Source: an uncultured Clostridia bacterium (GTDB taxonomy: Bacteria; Bacillota; Clostridia; Christensenellales; Aristaeellaceae). Taken from it: a stretch of DNA of 59,954 nucleotides. The translations under genes and the position numbers were made by a program. Below, in pieces: positions 8,358-17,632 of this stretch; within the stretch, counting starts at the first letter, position 1, and the number at the start of each line of letters is the position of its first letter. Where the stretch lies: assembly GCA_946408995.1 (NCBI GenBank), contig CAMJUL010000013.1:1-59954 (forward strand), written 5' to 3'. The notes under the pieces were generated by a model. It searched no databases. It was not told the DNA's origin and saw only the letters and a program-made list of their open reading frames with translations.

Positions 8358-10100
8358 ATGCGCAGTCAGATCAAATGGCTTTGGCAGAACATGGATCCCC
8401 GTTACCGGCGCTATCACGTGATCGCGCTATTCATCAGCGTTTTTACCTCGGCGCTGCTTCTGATCAACCCGGCGCTTTCCCAGCGGCTGATCGACGAGGT
8501 GATCGTGCCGCAGAACCCGGACCCGCTGCTGGGGATCCTGGCAGTGATGCTCCTTGCCAAGCTTGGGCGGGAGGGACTGCGCTATCTGATGATCGTCCTT
8601 CTGGAAAAGGATTCCCAGAACCTGGTTTACAACCTGCGCAACCGCCTTTTTGAGCGGCTGCAGAACAACGACATGGTGTTTTTTGACCAGCACCGCACCG
8701 GGGATCTGATGACCCGGATGTCTGCGGACGTGGACTGGTGCCGGCATTTTCTCAGTTTTATCGATTACCGGCTCGTGGACAGCATATGCACCTTCCTGTT
8801 CGCGGGCATCTACCTGTTCCTGGTCAACTGGAAGCTGACGCTGATGCTGATGGCCATCACCCCGGTGCTGCTGGGCGTCAGCAAGGTCTTTTCGGCGAAG
8901 GTGCGGCCCCGGTTCGTTTTCATGCGGGAGAAGCTGTCGGAAATGAACACCGCCGCCCAGGAAAACATCGCCGGCAACCGGGTAGTCAAGGCCTTTGCCC
9001 GGGAGGAATACGAAAAGAAGCGCTTTGAGGAAAAAAACCGGGCCTACATGGACAGCAACCTGAAGATCAATCAGCTCTGGCTCAGCTTCTTCCCCCTGAT
9101 CGAGTTTCTGGCCAACGGCATGATGCTGATCACGGTCTTTGTGGGCGGGCTGTTCATTATCCGCGGGGAGCTGACGCCCGGCCAGATGGCCATTTTTACC
9201 GGCCTCAGCTGGGCCCTTTCCAACCCCATGCGGGACCTGGGCAACCTGATCAACAACCTGCAGCGCTTCTCCACTTCCGCGGCCAAGGTGATGGAGGTCT
9301 ATTACAGCAAATCCGGCCTTAAGGAGGACCCGGAGGCCGAAAGCCGCGGGCCGGTCAAGGGCGGGATCGAGTTCAGGGACGTCTCCTTTGCCTATGAGGG
9401 CAAGGAGGTCATCCGGAACGTGTCCTTCCGGGTGGAGCCCGGCCAGACCGTGGCCGTGATGGGCCCCACCGGCGGCGGGAAAACCACCCTGATCCAGTTG
9501 CTTGCGCGGTTCTACGACGTGACGGAGGGGGCCGTGCTGGTGGACGGCGTGGACGTCAGGCAATGGAAGCTGAAGGAACTCAGGGCCGGCATCGGTACCG
9601 CCACCCAGGACGTGTTCCTGTTCTCGGACAGCGCGAAGGCCAACATCGCCTTTGGCGCGCCGGACCTGACGGAAGCGGAGATCCGCGGCTTCGCGGCCCG
9701 TGCCGCCGCGGACGATTTTGTCTCCAAGCTTCCGGAGGGGTATGACACCATCATCGGCGAAAGAGGGGTGGGCCTCTCCGGCGGTCAGCGGCAGCGGATC
9801 GCCCTGGCCAGGGCCATGGCGGTGAAGCCGGGCATCCTGGTGCTGGACGACACTACCTCCGCCGTGGACAGCGAGACGGAGCAGTACATCCAGGAGCAAT
9901 TGCGCGCCCTTCCCTATGACTGCACCAAGTGGATCATCGCCCAGCGGATCTCCTCCATGAAGGATGCGGACCTCATCCTGGTCCTGGAAAACGGCCGCAT
10001 CACCGAGCAGGGCACCCACAAGGAACTGCTCAGGAAACGGGGCTACTACTGGCAGACTTACCTTCTGCAGTACGGCCTGACGGAAAAGGAGGCGGTCTGA
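8358..10100 (+). CDS. ABC exporter, half-transporter A (degenerate ATP site)
   Basis: This 580-residue protein fuses a six-helix exporter membrane domain (about residues 20-310) to an ATPase domain (about 335-575). The start at 8358 follows AGGAAAGG. Walker A is GPTGGGKTT (369-377), the signature LSGGQ (473-477) is canonical, and Walker B reads ILVLDD. Asp498 therefore replaces the catalytic Glu. The switch-loop histidine is also replaced by Gln (IIAQRIS, residue 529). This is the pattern of the subunit that supplies the non-hydrolysing site in heterodimeric exporters such as TM287/288 and BmrCD. The partner gene follows 1 bp after the stop. The substrate is unknown; multidrug, lipid or peptide export are all possible. 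Confidence 0.92.
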   Translation: MRSQIKWLWQNMDPRYRRYHVIALFISVFTSALLLINPALSQRLIDEVIVPQNPDPLLGILAVMLLAKLGREGLRYLMIVLLEKDSQNLVYNLRNRLFERLQNNDMVFFDQHRTGDLMTRMSADVDWCRHFLSFIDYRLVDSICTFLFAGIYLFLVNWKLTLMLMAITPVLLGVSKVFSAKVRPRFVFMREKLSEMNTAAQENIAGNRVVKAFAREEYEKKRFEEKNRAYMDSNLKINQLWLSFFPLIEFLANGMMLITVFVGGLFIIRGELTPGQMAIFTGLSWALSNPMRDLGNLINNLQRFSTSAAKVMEVYYSKSGLKEDPEAESRGPVKGGIEFRDVSFAYEGKEVIRNVSFRVEPGQTVAVMGPTGGGKTTLIQLLARFYDVTEGAVLVDGVDVRQWKLKELRAGIGTATQDVFLFSDSAKANIAFGAPDLTEAEIRGFAARAAADDFVSKLPEGYDTIIGERGVGLSGGQRQRIALARAMAVKPGILVLDDTTSAVDSETEQYIQEQLRALPYDCTKWIIAQRISSMKDADLILVLENGRITEQGTHKELLRKRGYYWQTYLLQYGLTEKEAV

Positions 10101-10101
10101 C

Positions 10102-11898
10102 ATGGCACGGAACAAATACGACGTGGACGAGCGCCTGGAATCCCCCTTTCAATGGAAGCATCTCAAGCGGGCCGGCAAGTACATCGGCCGCCATAAATAC
10201 AAAATGCTCCTGGCCTTGGGGCTGAGCGCCCTTGCCAGCATGGCCACGCTGTACATCCCCAAGGTGACCCAGTGGGTCCTGGACGAGGCGGTCCCGGCGG
10301 GGGATACGGCGATGATCGGTCGCATGGCCCTCCTGTTCGTGGGGCTGATCGCCCTGAGCATCCTGTTCACCACCATCCGTTCCCGCGTCATGGTGTTCGT
10401 CAGCCAGCGGATCATTTTCGACATCCGCAGCGACCTGTTCGCCCATCTGCAGAAGCTGCCCTTCAGCTACTACGACAGCCGGCCCGCGGGGAAGATCCTG
10501 GTCCGGGTCATCAACTACGTCAATTCCGTATCGGACATCCTTTCCAACGGCATCATCAACATGATTCTGGAGATCATCAACCTGATCTTCATCGTGGTGT
10601 TCATGTACTCCACCAACGCCACCCTGGCCACGGTCATCGTGGCGGGCCTGCCGGTGTTCATCGCCATCATCTTCTTCCTCAAGCCCCGGCAGCGCCGAGC
10701 CTGGCAGAACCAGAGCAACAAAAACAGCAACTACAACGCCTACCTGGCCGAGTCCATCGACGGGGTGAAGGTCAGCCAGCTGTTCAACCGGCAGGAAAAG
10801 AACATCGGCATCATGCGGGGCCTGACCGAGGCCTGCAGAAAGGCCTGGATGCGGGCCATCTATGTCAGCAATGCGGTCTGGCTCAGCAGCGAGACCCTGA
10901 CGCAGATCGTGACGGTCTTTTTGTACATCGCCGGGGTGTACTGGATGGGCGGCGGGAAGATGGTCTCCTTCGGGGTCATCCTGGCCATGGGACAGTACGT
11001 GAGCCGCTTCTGGCAGCCGATTACGAACCTGGCGAACATCTACAATTCCTTTGTCAACAACATTGCCTATCTGGAACGTATTTTTGAGACCATGGACGAG
11101 CCGGTGGTGGTGGACGACGCCCCGGACGCTCAAAAGCTTCCGGAGATCACCGGCAAGGTGGACTTTGAAGACGTTACCTTCTCCTATGAGGAGAACGTGA
11201 CGGTCCTGGAGCATATGGACCTGCACGTCCGGGCCGGGGAGAGCATCGCCCTGGTGGGCCCCACTGGCGCCGGGAAGAGCACCATCGTCAACCTGCTGTG
11301 CAGGTTCTACAACCTGGGGAAGGGACGCATCCTCATCAGCGGCAGGGACGGCAGGGAATACGACGTAAGCAAGGTGACCCTGAACAGCCTCCGCTCGCAG
11401 CTGGGCATCATGCTGCAGGACAGCTTCATCTTCAGCGGCACCATTATGGACAACATCCGCTACGGGAAGCTGGACGCGACCGACGCCCAGGTGCGGGAGG
11501 CGGCCAGGCGGGTGCGGGCGGACGACTTCATCCGCCGGCTGCCCCAGGGGTATGACACCCCCGTCAAGGAACGGGGCGGCAATCTGTCCCAGGGGGAAAA
11601 GCAGCTGATCTCCTTTGCCCGCACCCTGCTGAGCGACCCGGCGGTGCTGATCCTGGACGAGGCCACCTCCTCCATCGACACCCAGACGGAACGGCTTTTG
11701 CAGGACGGCATCCGGGAAATGCTCAAGGACCGCACCAGCTTCATCGTGGCCCACCGCCTGTCCACCATCAAGAACTGCGACCGCATCCTGTATATCAGCA
11801 GCAAGGGCATTGCCGAGGAGGGCACCCACGAGGAACTCATGGCCAGGCATGGGCTGTATTACCAGCTGTATACCGCCCAGGTCCAGGAGTCGGCATGA
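10102..11898 (+). CDS. ABC exporter, half-transporter B (catalytic partner)
   Basis: This is the 598-residue partner of the preceding half-transporter. The membrane domain is at about residues 30-320 and the ATPase domain at about 350-595. Walker A is GPTGAGKST (386-394) and Walker B ends in LDE with the catalytic Glu520. The switch histidine is in VAHRLS (His551). The signature is LSQGE instead of LSGGQ, the expected deviation in the subunit whose signature faces the degenerate site. Together the two genes give one competent and one degenerate ATP site. The start ATG lies one base after the previous stop, which implies translational coupling. Confidence 0.92.
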   Translation: MARNKYDVDERLESPFQWKHLKRAGKYIGRHKYKMLLALGLSALASMATLYIPKVTQWVLDEAVPAGDTAMIGRMALLFVGLIALSILFTTIRSRVMVFVSQRIIFDIRSDLFAHLQKLPFSYYDSRPAGKILVRVINYVNSVSDILSNGIINMILEIINLIFIVVFMYSTNATLATVIVAGLPVFIAIIFFLKPRQRRAWQNQSNKNSNYNAYLAESIDGVKVSQLFNRQEKNIGIMRGLTEACRKAWMRAIYVSNAVWLSSETLTQIVTVFLYIAGVYWMGGGKMVSFGVILAMGQYVSRFWQPITNLANIYNSFVNNIAYLERIFETMDEPVVVDDAPDAQKLPEITGKVDFEDVTFSYEENVTVLEHMDLHVRAGESIALVGPTGAGKSTIVNLLCRFYNLGKGRILISGRDGREYDVSKVTLNSLRSQLGIMLQDSFIFSGTIMDNIRYGKLDATDAQVREAARRVRADDFIRRLPQGYDTPVKERGGNLSQGEKQLISFARTLLSDPAVLILDEATSSIDTQTERLLQDGIREMLKDRTSFIVAHRLSTIKNCDRILYISSKGIAEEGTHEELMARHGLYYQLYTAQVQESA

Positions 11899-11932
11899 TG
11901 TATTTTTATGCATAAATTACGAAAAAATATGC

Positions 11933-11961
11933 TTGACAATCCCCCGGGGCGAGGGTATAAT
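11933..11961 (+). promoter_or_regulatory. Perfect consensus sigma-A promoter for the amino acid importer
   Basis: TTGACA (11933-11938), 17 bp, TATAAT (11956-11961). Both hexamers match consensus exactly. Transcription would start near 11968, giving a leader of about 25 nt before the RBS AAGGAGG (11978-11984) and the ATG at 11993. Confidence 0.9.
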
Positions 11962-11992
11962 TGCGTCATTGAATTCAAGGAGGCATTCTGAG

Positions 11993-12748
11993 ATGAAGAA
12001 ACTGACGGCTTTGATCCTTGCCCTGGTGCTCGCACTGTCCATGACCTGCGCCGCGCTGGCGGACACATTGACCATGTGCACCAACGCATCCTTCCCGCCC
12101 TACGAGTTCGTGGACGGCGACAAGGTGGTAGGCATTGACGCGGAAATCGCCGCGGCCGTGGCGGCGAAGCTGGGATATGATCTGGAGATCATGGACATCG
12201 AATTCAGCGCCTGCATCCCCGCCCTGGTTTCCGGCAAGGCCAATTTCTGCATGGCCGGCATGACCGTGACCGAAGAGCGCAAGCAGAGCGTGGACTTTTC
12301 CGACAGCTACGCGACCGGCGTTCAGGTGGTCATCGTCAAGGAAGATTCCGCCATTGCCACGGTGGATGACCTGTTCGCGGAAGGCGCCAAGCACGTGGTG
12401 GGCGTTCAGGAATCCACCACCGGCGACATTTACGTGACCGGCGATATCGAAGAAGCGGGCCTGGGCACGGTCAACCGCTACCAGAACGGCAATGACGCCG
12501 TCATGGCGCTGCTGGCCGGCAAGGTGGACTGCGTGGTCATCGACAACGAGCCCGCCAAGGCCTATGTGGCCGCCAACGCGGGGCTGAAGATCCTGGACAC
12601 CGAATACATCGTGGAAGAATACGCGGCCGCCTTCCCCAAGGGAAGCGACCTGCTTGAGAAGTTCAACACGGCCCTGGCCGAATTGAAGGCGGACGGCACC
12701 CTGGACGCCATCGTGGCCAAGTACATCAACACCGGCGACGCCGAATAA
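11993..12748 (+). CDS. Amino acid ABC transporter substrate-binding protein (polar amino acid type)
   Basis: This 251-residue periplasmic-binding-fold protein belongs to SBP family 3 (HisJ/GlnH type). The signal peptide covers about residues 1-22 (MKKLTALILALVLALS, cleavage near AALA). Family motifs are FPPYEFVDGDKVVGIDAEI at the N-terminus, IPALVSGKANFCMAGMTVT, and RKQSVDFSDSY. The usual lipobox is absent: the Cys in SMTCAALA lacks a proper lipobox context, so how it stays near the membrane is unclear. The start is fixed by AAGGAGG 9 nt upstream. It heads a three-gene importer with the permease and ATPase that follow and has a very strong promoter, fitting the excess of binding protein usual in such systems. 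Confidence 0.92.
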   Translation: MKKLTALILALVLALSMTCAALADTLTMCTNASFPPYEFVDGDKVVGIDAEIAAAVAAKLGYDLEIMDIEFSACIPALVSGKANFCMAGMTVTEERKQSVDFSDSYATGVQVVIVKEDSAIATVDDLFAEGAKHVVGVQESTTGDIYVTGDIEEAGLGTVNRYQNGNDAVMALLAGKVDCVVIDNEPAKAYVAANAGLKILDTEYIVEEYAAAFPKGSDLLEKFNTALAELKADGTLDAIVAKYINTGDAE

Positions 12749-12766
12749 CCGAACCTTGCATATCTG

Positions 12767-12795
12767 CGGGAGCGGATGGGTCCGCTCCCGTTTTT
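12767..12795 (+). terminator. Partial terminator between binding-protein and permease genes
   Basis: A 10-bp stem, CGGGAGCGGA with TCCGCTCCCG, has a TGGG loop followed by TTTTT. Its position inside the operon suggests that it lowers permease and ATPase expression relative to the binding protein and stabilises the upstream mRNA. Confidence 0.8.
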
Positions 12796-12849
12796 CCGTA
12801 TTTCCGCCCGGGACGCGGACGGGACGGATGAAAGGGGAAAGGATAGCAC

Positions 12850-13587
12850 ATGGCTTCATGGCTGAACGACCTGTCGGCACAGTTTAAACTGAATTTTATC
12901 GACAAGGACCGCTGGCGCCTGCTTTTGAACGGCCTGGGGAACACCCTGCTGATCTCCCTGTTCGCCGTGCTCATCGGCATCCTGATCGCGGTGGTGGTGG
13001 CGCTTGTCCGCACCACCTGGAGCAACAACGCCTCCAGGATGCGGCCCGGCTTCAGGAAGGGGCTCCTCCATTTTTTTGACCGCCTCTGCGGACTGTACAT
13101 CACCGTGATCCGCGGAACGCCCACCGTGATCCAGCTGATGATCATGTACTACATCGTGTTCGCCTCCTCTTCGGACGGGGTCATGATCGCTATCGTGGCC
13201 TTTGGCATCAACTCCGGCGCCTACGTGGCGGAGATCATCCGGGGCGGCATTTTGTCCATCGAGAAGGGGCAGATGGAGGCGGGACGGAGCCTGGGCCTCA
13301 ATTACGCCCAGACCATGCTCTACATCATCGCGCCCCAGGTGCTCAAAAACGTTTTGCCCGCTTTGGCCAACGAGTTCATCGTCCTGATCAAGGAGACTTC
13401 CATCGCCGGCTATGTGGCGGTGCCGGATCTGACCTACGCGGGCAACCGCATCCGCGGCATCACCTATTCGGCCTTCATGCCGCTGATCGCGGTGGCGCTG
13501 ATCTATCTGGTCATTGTGCTTGTGCTGACCCGCCTTGTGGGCATACTTGAAAGGAGGCTGCGGCAAAGTGACGGCCGGACTTCATAA
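12850..13587 (+). CDS. Amino acid ABC transporter permease (HisM/GlnP type)
   Basis: This 245-residue inner-membrane permease forms the channel of the polar amino acid importer. The N-terminal helix [17 protein letters not shown] begins the family's conserved segment. The EAA loop that docks the ATPase is [14 protein letters not shown], followed by [17 protein letters not shown]. About five hydrophobic segments are visible. It is preceded by a GGAAAGGA-type RBS. Its 3' end overlaps the ATPase gene by 20 bp. Confidence 0.92.
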   Translation: MASWLNDLSAQFKLNFIDKDRWRLLLNGLGNTLLISLFAVLIGILIAVVVALVRTTWSNNASRMRPGFRKGLLHFFDRLCGLYITVIRGTPTVIQLMIMYYIVFASSSDGVMIAIVAFGINSGAYVAEIIRGGILSIEKGQMEAGRSLGLNYAQTMLYIIAPQVLKNVLPALANEFIVLIKETSIAGYVAVPDLTYAGNRIRGITYSAFMPLIAVALIYLVIVLVLTRLVGILERRLRQSDGRTS

Positions 13588-14344
13588 TACGAACCGGAGC
13601 GGGGAACCGGGGGAGGTCCTGATCCGGGTGGAACACCTGAAAAAGCATTTCGGTTCCCTGGAGGTGCTCCGGGACGTCAGTCAGGAGATCCGCCGGGGCC
13701 AGAAGGTGGTGCTCCTTGGCCCCTCCGGCAGCGGGAAAACCACTTTCCTGCGCTGCCTGAACCTGCTGGAGGAGCCCACCGGGGGCAAGATCTACTTTGA
13801 GGGGCAGGACATCACCGCCCCCCATGTGAACATCGACGCCCTCCGGTCCAAGATGTGCATGGTCTTCCAGCAGTTCAACCTGTTTCCCCACCTGACCATC
13901 CGCAAAAACATCACCCTGGCGCCGGTCAAGCTGAAATTGCAGAGCCGGGAGGAGGCCGAGGCGAACTGCGAAAAGCTGTTGAAACGGGTGGGCCTGTATG
14001 ATAAAATAGACGCGTATCCCCGGCAGCTTTCCGGCGGGCAGCAGCAGCGCATCGCCATCGTCCGGGCCATGGCCATGAATCCGGACGTGATGCTGTTTGA
14101 CGAGCCCACCAGCGCCCTGGACCCGGAAATGGTGGGCGAGGTGCTCAGCGTTATGGAACAGCTGGCGCTGGACGGCATGACCATGGTGGTGGTTACCCAT
14201 GAAATCGGCTTTGCCCGGGAGGTGGCCGACCACGTGGTCTTCATGGACGGCGGCGTCATCGTGGAGCAGGGGACGGCGGCGGAGGTCCTGGACCGGCCGC
14301 AGATGCAAAGGACGCAGGATTTCCTGCGGAAGGTTCTCAAATAA
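13568..14344 (+). CDS. Amino acid ABC transporter ATP-binding protein (HisP/GlnQ type)
   Basis: This 258-residue ATPase drives the polar amino acid importer. Walker A is GPSGSGKTT, the signature LSGGQQQR, Walker B DEPTSALD, and the switch is VTHEIGFA. I chose the GTG at 13568 because AAGGAGG lies 10 nt upstream inside the permease gene. The reading frame then carries a short extra N-terminus before [12 protein letters not shown]. The 20-bp overlap with the permease implies coupled translation. A terminator follows directly. Confidence 0.93.
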   Translation: MTAGLHNTNRSGEPGEVLIRVEHLKKHFGSLEVLRDVSQEIRRGQKVVLLGPSGSGKTTFLRCLNLLEEPTGGKIYFEGQDITAPHVNIDALRSKMCMVFQQFNLFPHLTIRKNITLAPVKLKLQSREEAEANCEKLLKRVGLYDKIDAYPRQLSGGQQQRIAIVRAMAMNPDVMLFDEPTSALDPEMVGEVLSVMEQLALDGMTMVVVTHEIGFAREVADHVVFMDGGVIVEQGTAAEVLDRPQMQRTQDFLRKVLK

Positions 14345-14351
14345 AACGAAG

Positions 14352-14375
14352 ACCGCGCAGCAATGCGCGGTTTTT
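14352..14375 (+). terminator. Terminator of the amino acid importer operon
   Basis: An 8-bp stem, ACCGCGCA with TGCGCGGT, has a GCAA loop and a T tract at 14371-14375. Confidence 0.85.
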
Positions 14376-14399
14376 GTCCTTGTCAAAGGGGGACGAAGC

Positions 14400-15626
14400 A
14401 TGGCGAATATCCTGGATTATCTGTTCTGGCGGGGGGACCTGACCTTCGTGGAGAGGCCGTTCAACGAGGTGGACAACCTGATCCTGTGCGAACTGGCCTA
14501 CGCCAACTGGGGGGATCGGGTGCCGCTTCTTGGCAGCGGGAAGATCCTTTTGCTTTCCGAGGCGGCCCGGATCTACCGGGAGGCGGGCATCGACCAGTCC
14601 AAACAGATGAACAATCCGGCGCCTTTGCTCCGGGCCGCGGCCACTGCGAGGCGCTTTTCGGGCGCTGGCATGGGCTCCTATGTCAACCACGTGGACAAGG
14701 AAACCGAAGTACAGTTTTCCGCCACCACCTTTTACCTGGAGGACGGCAGCGTCTTTGTGGCCTTCCGGGGAACGGATTCCACCCTGGTGGGCTGGCGGGA
14801 GGATTTCAATTTCAGCTACCAGGCGGAGACGCCGGCCCAGCGGGAGGCGGTAGCGTACCTGGAATACATTGCCTCCATCACCGTGGGGCCGCTTCATGTG
14901 GGCGGACATTCAAAGGGCGGCAACCTGGCCCTCTACGCCGCGGCGTCGGTTTCGGAGGCGGCGCGGGAGCGCATTCAGGGAATCTGGTGCAACGACGGCC
15001 CCGGTCTGAACGAGAAGGCCTCGGAGGCGGAAGGGTACGAAGCCATCCAGGATCGCGTGCGTCTGATCATTCCGGAGGAATCCATGGTGGGGATCCTGAT
15101 GAACGGCGGACGGGAGCGCAAGGTGGTGCGTTCCACCGCCAAAGGGTTCGGCCAGCACAGCCCCTACAGCTGGGAGGTCCGGAGGGACTGTTTTGAGGAG
15201 GCCGGGGGCCAGGCGGCGTCCAGCGTCCTGGTGGACCAGACCGTCCAAAGATGGATGGAGACCTTGAACGACGAGGAAAAGAAAAACGTGATCCGGTCGG
15301 TGTTTGACGCCATGGAGGCCTCCGGCGCGGATACCCTGGGGGAATTCCGGGAGCGGGGCACCGCCGCGCTGGTGGGGGCCCTCCGCAGGGTCATGGACTC
15401 CGGGCCGGAGGTGCAGAAGAATTTCCGCGACGCCTTCCGAAAGCTGTATGAGGCGGGGACGGACACCGTGCTCGGCGGGGCCCGCAAGGGCCTGGAGGAC
15501 CTTCTGGCCCGGGGATGGGAGAAGGCTTCCGCCCTTCCGGACCGTCTCAGCGCCCTGAAGGGGCCCAACGCGGAAGAAGAAAACAACGACGGGAAAAACG
15601 ACGGGGAGGACCCAAAGAAGACCTGA
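14400..15626 (+). CDS. DUF2974-type alpha/beta hydrolase (Mbeg1-like)
   Basis: This 408-residue protein resembles the DUF2974/Mbeg1-like lipase-fold family common in Firmicutes. It opens with NILDYLFWRGDLTF and PFNEVDNLILCELAY, characteristic of the family. A lipase-like AFRGTDST segment follows near residue 121. The nucleophile elbow VGGHSKGGN puts the catalytic Ser at about residue 171. A GQHSPYSW His is a likely triad member. The C-terminal 130 residues are charged and helical. No signal peptide is present. The true substrate of the family is not established. The start follows AAAGGGGG. The gene stands alone, convergent with the next gene. Confidence 0.85.
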   Translation: MANILDYLFWRGDLTFVERPFNEVDNLILCELAYANWGDRVPLLGSGKILLLSEAARIYREAGIDQSKQMNNPAPLLRAAATARRFSGAGMGSYVNHVDKETEVQFSATTFYLEDGSVFVAFRGTDSTLVGWREDFNFSYQAETPAQREAVAYLEYIASITVGPLHVGGHSKGGNLALYAAASVSEAARERIQGIWCNDGPGLNEKASEAEGYEAIQDRVRLIIPEESMVGILMNGGRERKVVRSTAKGFGQHSPYSWEVRRDCFEEAGGQAASSVLVDQTVQRWMETLNDEEKKNVIRSVFDAMEASGADTLGEFRERGTAALVGALRRVMDSGPEVQKNFRDAFRKLYEAGTDTVLGGARKGLEDLLARGWEKASALPDRLSALKGPNAEEENNDGKNDGEDPKKT

Positions 15627-15644
15627 GAGGGGCAGCGCGCCCCG

Positions 15645-16670
15645 TCAGCTAAGGAACCCCACGTCCGTGATCACCACGTCGTTTGGATACCCGATACCGG
15701 TATAGATGCTCAGCACCCGGAGGCGCACGCCGGTCACCTGGGTATGATAGCCCAGGGACAGCCAGTGCTGGTACAGATAGGCGCTGTAATCCTGCAGGGA
15801 CAGGACGACGGCGTCCGACCACTGCCGGGAATAACGGTACAGGAAACTGACCTCGATCTGCCGGGGACGGGAATTGTTGAAGTACCCGTTCATGTTTCCC
15901 TTGCTCCCCCAGTAGCCGTTGCGCAGCAGCATGGCGCTGACCGTGGCGGGGGAGGGGAAATAAAAGCAGACCTCGCAGCTGCCAAGGGCGCTGGTTTTGG
16001 TGGAAAACTGCCAGTTGGTGGTGGAGTCGTCGTCCAGCAGGCGCTCCGGGATGAACAGGGAGGGATCGTTCCGGTTGCGGATGTAGCTGGAGGCCGTTAC
16101 CTGGGAAACGGGGATCTGCCCGGAAACGGAGGAGCCGCCGGAGGCGGACAGGGCCTGGGTGGGGATCCAGCAGCGCCGAAGGGGATTGGTGACGCGATTG
16201 TCGGAAAACTCCACCTGGGTGTAGCCGTTCTCGGCTCCGTACAGGGTCACCTGCGTGCCGCCGGGAACGCCCAGCCTGCAGGCGCTGTACTGGGGGCCCG
16301 GGCCCAGGTAGCCCTGGGTATCGCTCAAGACCCTGCCGTAGCCGGTCACGGCTTCCTCGGGGACCGAGGTGATGTTCATGTTCAGCCGCTTCAGGCCGGT
16401 AAAAAGCCGGTAGCGGGTCCCGCCGGAGGAAAACTCCACCTGGACCCACCAGATCTCGTTGTACTTGTCCCAGGCTCTGTATTTGGCGGTGACCCAGGAT
16501 CCGGCGGACAGGAAGGTCCCGCCCTCGTCATATTTGGTGGAGGGACCGGTGCGGGTGGCGAGCTTCTGATTGGTGCTGACACTCTGGTCGGCCGCTGCCG
16601 GACAGATCCAGAGAAGCAGCAAAAGAACGGGAATGAGGATACAGAGATAACGGCGTTTTTTTTCACTCAT
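15645..16670 (-). CDS. Secreted protein with SH3-like repeats and a C-terminal discoidin/NADase-type glycan-binding-like domain
   Basis: The 341-residue product has a signal peptide (about residues 1-27; KKRR then a long hydrophobic stretch ending AAADQ). Two bacterial SH3-like segments follow: LATRTGPSTKYDEGG near residue 37 and LGPGPQYSACRLGV near 122. The C-terminal half (about 190-341) looks like a jelly-roll carbohydrate-binding domain of the discoidin/NADase-type glycan-binding kind, with RLLDDDSTTNWQF, the MLLRNGYW strand and RPRQIEVSF. It probably binds the cell wall or surface glycans. No catalytic domain is seen. It is convergent with the DUF2974 gene. Confidence 0.75.
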   Translation of the reverse strand: MSEKKRRYLCILIPVLLLLLWICPAAADQSVSTNQKLATRTGPSTKYDEGGTFLSAGSWVTAKYRAWDKYNEIWWVQVEFSSGGTRYRLFTGLKRLNMNITSVPEEAVTGYGRVLSDTQGYLGPGPQYSACRLGVPGGTQVTLYGAENGYTQVEFSDNRVTNPLRRCWIPTQALSASGGSSVSGQIPVSQVTASSYIRNRNDPSLFIPERLLDDDSTTNWQFSTKTSALGSCEVCFYFPSPATVSAMLLRNGYWGSKGNMNGYFNNSRPRQIEVSFLYRYSRQWSDAVVLSLQDYSAYLYQHWLSLGYHTQVTGVRLRVLSIYTGIGYPNDVVITDVGFLS

Positions 16671-16757
16671 ACGGTGCGCGTCCCGTTCGGGGACGCTTCC
16701 CCTCCTTTCCGATTGTACATCCTGCTGTATTATTCAACGCGGGCCCCTCAATTCCTG

Positions 16758-16786
16758 TTGCATTCGGGAGGGCCCGGCGGTAAAAT
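16758..16786 (+). promoter_or_regulatory. Promoter of the DUF5058/M20 operon
   Basis: TTGCAT (16758-16763), 17 bp, TAAAAT (16781-16786). It lies about 38 bp before the first gene start. Confidence 0.7.
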
Positions 16787-16824
16787 AATCCGTAAACTGC
16801 CAAAGAGAACAGGAGGAAAGCAAC

Positions 16825-17631
16825 GTGACGATCCTGGAGAAGCTCTCGGACGGGACCATGTACCTGATCTGCGGAGGGATCATCGCCTTCGTGGCCGTCG
16901 TTTGCCTGGTGTTCGCGGTCCGGGCCTGGCGGGAGGGCAGGGCCATCGGCATGGACCCGGGCCTGATGAAGAAGGTCATCAAATCCAGCGCGGCCTTTTC
17001 CGTGCTGCCGGCGGTGGCCATCCTGCTGGGGGTCATCGCCCTGTCGGGGGCCCTAGGGATCCCCTGGCCCTGGCTCAGGCTCAGCGTCATCGGCGCCCTG
17101 CATTACGAGACCCAGGTGGCCCAGGGGGCCGCAGAACAGGTGGGCATTGCCCTGTCCGGGTCGGAGATGACGGCCGGCGCCTTCTCCACCATCGCCCTGC
17201 TGATGAGCGTCTGCATCCTGTGGGGGATGGTATTGAACCTGTTCTTCAACAAAAAATACACTTCCCGCCTGGCCGGAAAGAAGACCGGCGGGGAAAAGGG
17301 ATCCTTCGGGAACCGGGCCATGACGGCCATGTTCATCGGCCTTGTGTCGGCCTATATCGGGTCCTACATCGGCGGCTTTGTCTCCGGCGGGGCCAGGCTG
17401 GACTTCTCCGGGGACGCGGTGCCCCTTCTGACCGCTGCTGCGGCGGCCCTGGCCATGGCGTTCTTCACCTGGCTCAGCCGCAAAAGGGGCTTTTCCTTCC
17501 TGGAGGAATTTTCCCTGGCGCTGGCGATGCTGGTGGGCATGGCGGCGGCCATTGCCTTCCGCGCGCTCCTGCCCCACGGGGCGGAAGCGGTGTCGGGGAT
17601 CCTTCGCCTGGTGACGGAAGGGAGGGGCTGA
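16825..17631 (+). CDS. Polytopic membrane protein, DUF5058-like
   Basis: This 268-residue protein has roughly six to seven hydrophobic segments (about 13-33, 57-80, 118-140, 165-195, 200-220 and 225-245). It resembles the DUF5058 family, which has no assigned function. The GTG start at 16825 is supported by AGGAGG 9 nt upstream. A glycine-rich AYIGSYIGGFVSGG segment in the middle could line a transport path. It is followed after 1 bp by a second membrane protein and then an M20 peptidase, so I infer a two-subunit carrier for a substrate handled by that peptidase. No direct evidence for transport exists. Confidence 0.65.
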   Translation: MTILEKLSDGTMYLICGGIIAFVAVVCLVFAVRAWREGRAIGMDPGLMKKVIKSSAAFSVLPAVAILLGVIALSGALGIPWPWLRLSVIGALHYETQVAQGAAEQVGIALSGSEMTAGAFSTIALLMSVCILWGMVLNLFFNKKYTSRLAGKKTGGEKGSFGNRAMTAMFIGLVSAYIGSYIGGFVSGGARLDFSGDAVPLLTAAAAALAMAFFTWLSRKRGFSFLEEFSLALAMLVGMAAAIAFRALLPHGAEAVSGILRLVTEGRG

Positions 17632-17632
17632 C

